NCBI RefSeq assembly: GCF_040954645.1
Contig: NC_092806.1
Location: 130,035,151 to 130,099,150, forward strand
DNA from: Diabrotica undecimpunctata
Lineage: Eukaryota; Arthropoda; Insecta; Coleoptera; Chrysomelidae
DNA length: 64,000 nucleotides
Reading direction: 5' to 3'
Under the pieces are notes generated by a model. That model did not search any database, had not been told where the DNA came from, and saw only the letters and a program-made list of their open reading frames with translations. Made by a program: the position numbers and the translations under genes. Numbering within the stretch: the stretch's first letter is position 1; each line of letters starts with the position of its first letter. Below are positions 57,301 to 64,000 of this stretch, piece after piece.

Positions 57301-60300
57301 AACAGCGGAAAAATAACAGATGATGAAGGCAATCTTGCCATAACCAAAGAAGATAATAAGAAAGTATGGGAAGAATACTTGGAGAAACTTTTCCATGATC
57401 TTAGAAAAATACAAGAGCCATTGAAGAAAATTCAGGTCCTGAAATCCTAACAGAAGAAATAAAGGCAGCCGTCAGACAACTGAAGGATAGAAAGGCACCG
57501 TGACTTGATGAAATTTCTGCAGTACTGTTGAAGCTATTAGATGCAGAACAAATAAAAATAATAATTGAAATATTGAATGAAATATACATGGCAGGAAAAA
57601 TACCAGTAGAGTGGCTCAAATCGGAGTTCGTACCATTGCCCAAAAAACCAGGAGGAAAAGTTTGTGAAGATTAAAGGACCATAAGCCTAATGAGTCATCT
57701 GCTGAAGCTGTTTTTAAAAGTCATTCACAAAAGAATATAACGGAAATGCGAGGAACAAATTGCGCCCAATCAGTTTGGATTTGTGAACGTCGTTGGTACG
57801 AGAGAAGCTTTATTTAGCGTACAGGTATTGTTTCAGAAATGTAGAGATGTCAGCTGTAATGTTTTTGCATGCCTGATTGACTACAAGAAGGCTTTCGGTA
57901 GAGTCACGCATGAAAAAATGGTGGAAGTGCTGAAGAGGACAGGAATTGACGGAAAAGACTTAAAAATAATAGCTAACCTGTATTGGAATCAATCAGCGGT
58001 GCTTCAAATAGATGGAGAATATACAGACACAGTACTTATTGCCTCCAATAAAGAAGACCTGCAACGACTTATAAACAGTATAACCGAAGCATGTGATGAA
58101 TATGGGCTAAAACTTGACAGCTAAAACTAAAACAAAACTTTGGTTGTCAGCAAAACGGAGTTACAACCAACGAACATCAGAGCGTATGGAATAGAGTTAG
58201 AAAGAGTTCACAATATTACCTACTTGGGTACAAACATTAACGATAACTGGGATATAAATAAAGAAATAAGAATACGCATTGAAAACGCCAGAGCCGCCTT
58301 TTATAAATTAAAGAAAATTCTAATAAATAGAGATATTACGTTAAACCTTAAAGTCAAATTAATACGCTGCTACATATTCTCCACATTGCTGTATGATATG
58401 GAGAGCTGGACCCTTACAGAGACATTAATGAAAAAATTAGAGGCCTTTGAGATGTGGATTTATCGACGAGTATTGCGGATAAGTTGGGTTGATCGAATAA
58501 GAAATGAAATAGTTTAACATCGAATGAAAAAGAGCACAGGAATAACAAAAATTCGAAAGCTACAATATTTCGGTCATGTAATGAGACATCCAGAGAGGTT
58601 TAACCTTCTACACCTCATAATACAGGATAAAATCACCAGAAGGAGAGGCCCAGGCTGGCGAAGAACATCCTGGCTCCGAAATCTCTGAGAATGGTATCAA
58701 GAGACCACCGTTAATTTATTTAGAGCCGCCGTAAACAAAGTTATTATTGCCAATATGATCGCCAACGTTCGATAATCGGACAGGGTACTGAAAGAAGAAG
58801 AATACAGATCAGGTCTGATCAGGGGAGTGAGACAGAGGTGCATAATTTCACCACTGATATTCAATCTGTACTCAGAGCACATTTTTAAAGAGACTCTAAA
58901 AGATATTGATGAATATTGTTCTGAAGCTATTTTCTTATGACATGTTAAAGTAATTACTATTTAAATGGAAACAATAACTGTCAAGCTCAATATTGATTGA
59001 GTCAAGCTCAATAAACTGAGGTATGCAGATGATACAATAGTGTTTTCCAATACCATAGAAGAGCTGCAAAACTTAATGAACAAAATAACGGAAACAAGTA
59101 GAAGATATGGACTGGATATAAACACCAGCAAAACCAAGCTAATGATCATCAGCAAGGAAAACATAACTGGAGCAAATCTGTATGTGAACCAAATGAGAAT
59201 TGAAGTGTCTCACTATACAACTACTTGGGAACTATAATCAATGAGTCGTGGGACAATACCCAAGAGAACCTCATCCTAGAAACAAAAATAAGGCTGTTCC
59301 TTAAATGGTAGTAAGATCGCCATCCTAATTTGTGGAATAAATCTTTTGTTTATTTCTACCAAGCTCAACAATGTATGCTAGGACATAGGGTACACCATCA
59401 CATAATATTTTCTCGTCCTCACCAACGTTTGCACCAAAATGATACATATAAGAAATAAACGGCTAAGTGTGAGAGCCCTCGAGAAGTTGGTACGAACTGT
59501 ACAACTAAAAGAAGCAGTTCTAAAATTTATTGAGGTGTCACCTAAAACAAGGACTCCAAAAATGTCCAACTTATTGAATAATATGCAACTTCACTGTATT
59601 TAAAATTCTTAAATAACATAACCTGTATTATTTTCATATCCAACGTGTGCAAGCTTTACTACCTAGAGACTTTTTTACGCGCCTATTTTTTTGCCAGTGG
59701 AGTCTTGATCAAAGCGCTTAAGTTCCTAATTTTTTAAAAAGTGTTTTTTTTTACTGATAAGGCTACTTTGGACGACATTGTATACGAAATTTACACAACA
59801 ATCACTTATTTGAGGAAAATTCATGTATTATATTAATAGAATGGAAAATTGGATACATGTTGGCTTGTTGGAAGATATTAAATATACCATGCGGTCCATA
59901 TGTATGGAATAAATTCATTTTTTGCGTTATTATGTACTATCTGAAAAAAACCTGAAACAGGTCGATTTTTATTCTTAAATTGACAATTTACAGTATGAAA
60001 ATATTATCCCCTTCCAGCACCCCCTTTGAATTATAAGCACCCCCTCGAAAATTTTAAATAACAAAGGGGGTCGTGTGGTACCTTGTTAGAAAGGGATTTT
60101 AGTCCTCTGTTTATAAATATAAAGTTTTTTAAGTTTGGTGCAATCATAATTGTGAAAATTGATTTTTAAGATGTAACATTTTGATAATGTCTCTATCACA
60201 AAATTTTAGGTTGAATGAAGATAATAATGTCACATAATATTTAGAATGTATTTTTCAATGTAATTTTCAATTAAATTAAATGTTCAAAATGACCACCATT

Positions 60301-62827
60301 CACTTCTTGACAATAGCCGAGGCGATTTTAGAATTCTCGCACATTTTGTACGACATCGGGGTTATTTTTTAATTTCTTCCGTTATCCTTAGTTTTAAATC
60401 AGCAATACTGTTTGGTCTATTAAAATATACTTTAGATTTTAAATAACCCTATAAGAAGTAATCGAGAGGAGTCAAATCTGGGATCTAGCCGGTCATTCGA
60501 TCGTTCCACGTCTTCCAATCCACCTATTGGGAAAAACCTCGTTTAAATAATTTCTAACTATACGTGCAAAATGCGGAAGAGCTATGTCTTGTTGGTAGTA
60601 AATAGATCGATCTATCTCATTTGTATGATTGACATCAGGAAAAAATCTTCGTAATGTAGGCACTAAAAAGTTAATTAAAAAATCTAGATAAACCTCACCA
60701 TAAACTGTGCCCTCAAAAAAATAAGGACCAATAATTTTATTGTTAATGATACCAGCCCAAATGTTAATTTTTTTAGGATATTGCGTGAGTCTCACACACC
60801 AAGTGAGGATTTTCACTGTGTTTGTTAACCGTTCCGTTTAAATGAAACGTCGCTTCATCAGAAAAAACTATTTTGTTTATGAACTGCAAATCTGCGTTCA
60901 TTCTGTCCATCCTCATTTCACAGAATTCTTGCCTTCTATCTTGATCATCTTTATTTAACTCCTGAACCAACTGAACTTTGTAAGGGTGGTATTTTTCTAT
61001 ATGCAAAACTCTCAAAATAGATGATTTACTTGCATCATTGACGGCGGCCAGTTTTCGAGTTGTCTTATGCGGATTTTCCTCAATCTCTAGAAGTAGGTAC
61101 ATCTAACTTTTTTTATCAGTATATTTAACATTTCTACCTGGTTTTTCAATATTTTTTACATGTCTAGTATAACGAAACTTCTTTTCAATTTTTCTAACTG
61201 TAGAACAAACCTCTTTTTGAGTTCTTGTTTTATTACCAAACCCAATTATAATTAAAATGTCTATTCTTTGAGTCTCGGACAAATGAGCCATAATTCAATT
61301 TAATACGCGCACAAATATTATACTGACGTCTTTTAGTAACTTTAAATACCCAAATGACAGCAGCCTACTAGCAATATCAATTGTTTATTTGGCTTTTTGA
61401 CTAATATTTTATTATCTTCAAAGTTTTTTCCCTAACGTTTAGCAGAACAGATACGAAAAGACCTGATTATTTCTAAAGTATATTTTAATAGACCCGGCAA
61501 TATTGCTGATTTAAAAGTTAGGATTACGATAGAAACTAACAAAATAACCCCCGAGGTCATACAAAATGTTGTACGAGAATTCCAAAATCGCCTCGGCTAT
61601 TGTCAAGAAGTGAATAATGGTCAAGTTGAACATTTAATTTAATTGTAAAGATCAATTTTCTCAGTTATGATTGCACAAACTCAAAAAAAAACTTTATATT
61701 GTTGAACAGAGGACTAAAATCCCTTTCTAACAAGGTGCCACACGACCCCCTTTGTTTAATAAAATTTTCGAGGGGGGTGCTTATAATTCAAAGGGGGTGC
61801 TGGAAGGGGATAATATTTTCATACTGTATATTGTCAATTTAAGAATAAAAATCGACCTGTTTCAGGTTTTTTTCGGATAGTACATAATAACGCTAAAAAT
61901 GAATTTATTCCATACATATGGACCGCATGGTATATTAAATTGTGATGTAGCGTATTTATTGATTACTATTTACACTCAGATATCTTATTGATGATATTAC
62001 TTAGTTAAATGATTAATTAAAACTAAACGACAGAACTACTGAATTACTGAACGTCGATTGCTTGTCTGTTCGCTCTATAACGTATTCACCTATGACGAAT
62101 TAGTTTCGTTATTAGATCAACGATTTTTTTGTGATAATGATAAATCTTCAAGGTTGAGCTTTAGAGTGCAACAAAGTATTTTGAAATGAAAAACATGTGT
62201 GTCCTATATTTCTGATTGGAAACAATTAATGTAATTTATAATAAGTATTATTTTTACGAGATTTTAAATATTTTTTCGAGATTTTTATAAATCTTAATAC
62301 TTTGGATTACGTCTTTTTATATATTACAATATGGAATATTTGAAGATTATTTTCATTATCATTTATCAGTAAATGTATTGATTAGGGTAATTCACGACCT
62401 CCAGATGCGTAAGAAAATTTTTGGTAGATACTCCAGGGTACCAGATCACGAGTGACTATAATTTGAAAAGAATTACTCCAGTTAAATTCTTTTGATAGTG
62501 TAAAATTGCATACATCGCATAAATTGGTTCTTAAATTAATCACCCAAAAAAAAAATGTTTTTTTAAAAAAAATTAATTTTTTTCTGATATATTAGTTTCT
62601 AACTTTATTTATGCTAATTCTTCATTAAATATGTTGCTATTAAATTACACTTTTATTTCTCTACACTAAATAAAATATTGATTGGTATTTGCATGGAACT
62701 TGAAGTTTATTGCGCTCGATCTACTTTATCCACACACTTTTTGCACTTATTTTACAATGAATCCCTATTTTAACATTTAAATGGAAATCAGTAATATGGT
62801 AATACTTACTTGTTACTGGAGCACGAC
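47888..62827 (-). CDS. Gene B: paralogous chitin-binding protein, last three exons (5' part outside window)
   Basis: Exons 62827-62810 (18 nt), 56200-56171 (30 nt) and 48078-47888 (191 nt) match gene A exons 7-9 in length, phase and donor (GTAAGT). The terminal CBM14 domain differs from gene A at 13 of 62 residues, keeps all six cysteines and ends in the same KVTPASF. The introns are 6.6 and 8.1 kb against 0.9 and 2.4 kb in gene A, the excess being transposons. Both genes face the same way, so this is a tandem duplication; the missing exons should lie past base 64000. Confidence 0.85.
48215..48335 (-). repeat. Short repeat shared with 50967-51095
   Basis: Both places carry CGGTCTCCATT or CAGTCTCCATT, TTTCGGC(G/A)AACT, CTCTTCAATCACGG and TAGTCAGGA or CAGTCAGGA in the same order. 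Probably part of a LINE 3' region. Confidence 0.6.
48344..48384. repeat. (TC)n microsatellite
   Basis: About 20 TC units in gene B intron. Confidence 0.95.
49500..50990 (-). mobile_element. Degenerate LINE, endonuclease end to C-terminus, minus strand
   Basis: In minus order: SDHFLLQTKYR (endonuclease SDH block, about 50930); linker AARKIIGKRKEKNKEN and RKAYRYLRNF (50735-50535); YSQTYDSINRQKLYQIL (palm, about 50340); GIKQDVGLAPILFNL; then NKYSKDKR and post-palm text to 49500. Frame shifts throughout. Confidence 0.68.
51110..51400 (-). mobile_element. LINE C-terminal relic, minus strand
   Basis: The minus strand reads WTMKIDTINSLKAF and RRFEKTEKERT with NIANLEHISRQ, like the YGxExWTxKxxxxxxLxAFE and YLGHIxR blocks. 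Confidence 0.5.
51590..52040 (-). promoter_or_regulatory. Hairpin-rich, promoter-like block with a short ORF start
   Basis: Minus-strand order: GC-rich DNA, CATATAAATATTGGC (TATA-like, about 51908-51922), TCAGTC, three hairpins (CGAGAGC/AGCTCTCG at 51849-51868; TCTTGCCTT/AAGGCAAGA at 51722-51745; TTAAGTCCAT/ATGGACTTAA at 51675-51702), then ATGGACTTAAGTAG opening MDLSRGDLDVYSEALYRAPG until about 51540. It resembles the 5' end of a retroelement; no family recognised. Confidence 0.4.
52050..52290 (-). mobile_element. LINE linker-region relic, minus strand
   Basis: The minus strand gives KREEL-type basic text (KNWKTIGNALVETI, EKERLREKVIVKANKVVKK) typical of the endonuclease-to-polymerase linker. 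Weak. Confidence 0.35.
52300..53036. other. Gene B intron, no feature recognised
   Basis: Very AT-rich, no long frame. Confidence 0.45.
53039..55190 (+). mobile_element. IS630/mariner-type DNA transposon, 2152 bp, TA target
   Basis: Ends AAGTTTGTTTAGCAG and CTGCTAAACAAACTT are inverted, and similarity continues for about 40 bp (GGTTGACTTCAATTAGT). TA dinucleotides flank both ends (53037-53038, 55191-55192). It holds one broken transposase on plus. Confidence 0.85.
53492..54672 (+). pseudogene. IS630-type transposase, inactivated
   Basis: N-terminal part: STSVPVNKKHLSVDAK, stop, DLTKIPLTSVKRV (helix-turn-helix), RRKVYAMYEEQRIPTL, MGFRYRIIDKRQ. After a frame shift: PIIYLDEKWFDTH (first Asp). 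After another: VIVMNNASYHSRRL, where the second catalytic Asp expected in VxxMDNAxYH is Asn. Then LRLPPYYYTFNPIEHM followed by a stop where Trp is expected, and ELKSHLRSQN. A relative of the 34.3-35.6 kb gene. Confidence 0.8.
55560..55920 (+). mobile_element. Tc1-type transposase C-terminal fragment
   Basis: Reads DDATLMHD (degraded QDxAxxH block), YLDEVQITRFIWPARNPGLN and SIEHIWDMM, the third catalytic acid region (WPAxSPDLNPIEHxWD). Stops are present. Confidence 0.7.
56171..56200 (-). CDS. Gene B 30-nt Thr/Pro exon
   Basis: Acceptor CTTGTAG, donor GTAAGT; codes T/TTPGPSTTP as in gene A. Flanking intron sequence is also similar to gene A near 14460-14520. Confidence 0.82.
56410..58800 (+). 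mobile_element. LINE ORF2, endonuclease to C-terminus, palm deleted
   Basis: VYAPTTEGTDEEIEELY and IIVMGDFNAKVG (endonuclease), NQIDYMLVNKRY, linker, KCEEQIAPNQFGF, then 57783-58124 open: CLIDYKKAFGRVTHEKMVEV, NLYWNQSAVLQ, DGEYTD fused in frame to TVLIASNKEDL. The RxGxxLSPxLF and YAD residues are thus deleted. 58140-58517: ITYLGTNINDN, LLYDMESWTL, MWIYRRVLRIS. It ends with WLRNL, NLFRAAVNKVIIANMIANVR and GAAGAAGAA. This is the longest copy of the recurring family. Confidence 0.85.
58800..59290 (+). mobile_element. Second, 5'-truncated LINE copy carrying the palm
   Basis: Begins right after the previous tail: SGLIRGVRQRCIISPLIFNL, YSEHIFKETL, then LRYADDTIVFSNTIEELQNL (YADD) and GLDINTSKTKLMIIS. 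Same family, tandem orientation. Ends by about 59290. Confidence 0.75.
59440..59879 (+). mobile_element. Tc1/mariner transposase fragment, truncated by the next element
   Basis: Reads LSVRALEKLVRTVQLKEAVL, KFIEVSPKTRTPKMSNLLNN (helix-turn-helix), HIQRVQALL, then FLKSVFF.DKATL near the first catalytic Asp. It stops at the left end of the element at 59880. Confidence 0.55.
60270..61291 (-). pseudogene. Mariner-like (DDD-type) transposase, broken
   Basis: Starts MAHLSETQRIDILIIIGFGN, a stop at 61103-61105, then LLEIEENPHKTTRKLA (helix-turn-helix), KIVFSDEATFHLNG (first Asp), frame shift near 60790, YPKKINIWAGI, YYQQDIALPHFA (second Asp), frame shift, IPDLTPLDYFL (third Asp), SKVYFNRPNSIADLK, NRLGYCQEVNGGH. 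Length about 340 codons, normal for the family. Confidence 0.78.
61467..61640 (+). pseudogene. Inverted second copy of the transposase C-terminus
   Basis: SKVYFNRPGNIADLKVRI, then FQNRLGYCQEVNNGQ and a stop. It corresponds to the C-terminus of the minus-strand gene at 60270-60450 but lies on plus, inside the right arm. Confidence 0.82.
61950..62800. other. Gene B intron, no feature recognised
   Basis: No frame or repeat that I can name. Confidence 0.45.
62810..62827 (-). CDS. Gene B 18-nt microexon
   Basis: Acceptor ATTTTAG, donor GTAAGT; codes RAPVT with split codons, same as gene A exon 7. Confidence 0.78.
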
Positions 62828-62839
62828 CTAAAATAAAAA

Positions 62840-63470
62840 TTTATTTATTAAGTAATGTTTATAACACAACGCACAAAAATAGTAATTTTTTCATAAATCG
62901 CGTATATTGAATACATGAATTTTGTCAGAATATATTGTATTAAAAATAACTAAAACAAATTTAAGAAATAAATCATTCAAAAATATTATAAATTATTTAA
63001 CTACTATGTTTAAAAATTAGAGTAATATATAATCTGTAAATTATAAAATAAATTATTTATTTTACAATTTGTTGTTACAAAGAACGTATTTCATGATTTG
63101 TAGGTTAGTACCAGCAAGATATTTGAAAACAAATTAAGATGCCACAAAAAGAAGTTTTAAAAAAATGCAAAAAAACACGCATTTATTTCAACGGTTCCTA
63201 AAAAAACGTTGCCTAAAACAATACAAAATTTACATAAACAACAAGATTTAACAGTGCCGCTTGCATGGTCTAAGGTAGAATTAGAAAAACAACTTCTGAA
63301 AAATAGTATCTTTTTTACGACTATCCTAATTCAGTCGTCGCAGTCATGAGAAAGGATTTGGTTTCCTAATTTGCCTTTGAAAGATTAGGAACAAGCTTTT
63401 TGAGCATCTTTATTGATGTACAGTGTAACGGTATGGTTAAGTGTAGACAATAAAACAGTCTGAAATCAAA
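62840..63470. other. Gene B intron, no feature recognised
   Basis: AT-rich; a Lys-rich stretch near 63150-63290 has no recognisable domain. Confidence 0.4.
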
Positions 63471-63479
63471 AATTAAACC

Positions 63480-63830
63480 CCTTTGAGATGTGGTGCTACA
63501 GGAGAATCCACAGAATATCGTGAACTGAAAAAGTAACTAATATAGAGGTGTTACAAAGAATGAAGAAAGAATGTGAAGTCATAAAAACTGTTAAAATTAG
63601 AAAGATTCAATATATGGGTCATATAATGAGGGGCGAGAAGTACGCATTACTTAGTTTAATTATGCAAGGGAAGAGAAACCCAGGACGACGTAAAATATCC
63701 TGGCTAAGAAATTTAAAAGAGTGGATCGGTTGCAGCTCATTAGAGTTATTCAGAAGCGCGGCCAATAAAATTAAAATAGCAATGATGATTTCCAACCTCC
63801 GATAGGAGAAGGAACCTGAAGAAGTAACGT
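63480..63830 (+). mobile_element. LINE 3' end, recurring family
   Basis: FEMWCYRRIHRIS, stop, TEKVTNIEVLQRMKKE, IQYMGHIMRGEKYALLSLIM, GRRKISWLRNLKEWIGCSSL, ELFRSAANKIKIAMMISNLR, stop, CCTGAAGAAG end. Confidence 0.82.
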
Positions 63831-64000
63831 TATAAACGTTACATGTAACTTTTCTTTAAATAATTATTTTATTTCAATTTCTTTCGATTTTATTTTTCAT
63901 TTTAATATTTTTATTCTAAAAATAGTTGGCACTCAACTCTTCAACTTTCTATTTACTGAATATTCTGTCATAATCCAAATTGTAATTTTAATTTTCACTC

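Larger units (their letters stand above)
59880..61940 (-). mobile_element. Mariner-like foldback transposon with duplicated transposase 3' end
   Basis: Outer arms 59880-60175 and 61645-61940 are inverted copies (ATATACCATGCGGTCC, CACCCCCTTTGAATTATAAG, TTAGTCCTCTGTT). The inverted identity continues inward over transposase coding sequence: 60270-60450 on minus and 61467-61640 on plus. AT-rich edges leave the target duplication (TA or TTAA) unclear. About 2.06 kb. Confidence 0.8.

Overview
The window is AT-rich, repeat-laden animal DNA, most likely from an insect and possibly a beetle. I infer this from spliced chitin-binding (CBM14/peritrophin) genes with GT-AG introns together with BEL/Pao, piggyBac, Tc1/mariner-IS630, Penelope-like and RTE-like elements. 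I cannot name the species. There is no bacterial gene organisation.

Two host genes can be supported, both on the minus strand and paralogous. Gene A (coding exons 32369 down to 11918) can be rebuilt completely: nine coding exons, eight introns all in phase 1, 717 coding bases, 238 residues. It has a signal peptide, three six-cysteine CBM14 domains and two short Thr/Pro-rich linkers, encoded partly by exons of 18, 24 and 30 bases. A TATA box lies upstream of exon 1 and an AATAAA follows the stop. Gene B (62827 down to 47888, 5' end outside the window) shows the last three exons with identical lengths and phases. The predicted products would be secreted and bind chitin, as in the peritrophic matrix or cuticle.

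Nearly everything else is mobile DNA in various states of decay. 0-4.4 kb: LINE fragments, a hammerhead-like motif and a Penelope-like fragment. 4.4-11.1 kb: a young BEL/Pao LTR retrotransposon with near-identical LTRs and one in-frame stop. 11.1-11.7 kb: a Penelope-like GIY-YIG fragment facing the opposite way to the one on the left. 11.9-32.4 kb: gene A, its introns filled with LINE pieces, palindromic MITEs, foldback DNA transposons and (AT)n tracts. 32.5-47.8 kb (between the genes): LINEs, tandem Penelope-type repeats, an IS630/Tc1-type transposon, a twin-primed RTE-like LINE with a perfect 11-bp target duplication, a nearly intact piggyBac with one frameshift, and a GC-rich promoter-like island ending in a good hammerhead ribozyme candidate. 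47.9-64 kb: gene B introns, swollen by LINEs, a 2.15-kb TA-flanked transposon and a 2.06-kb element whose right arm carries an inverted second copy of its own transposase 3' end.

The main biological story is a tandem pair of chitin-binding protein genes whose tiny symmetrical exons are preserved while their introns serve as a landing site for transposons. The most interesting non-coding signals are the hammerhead-type motifs.
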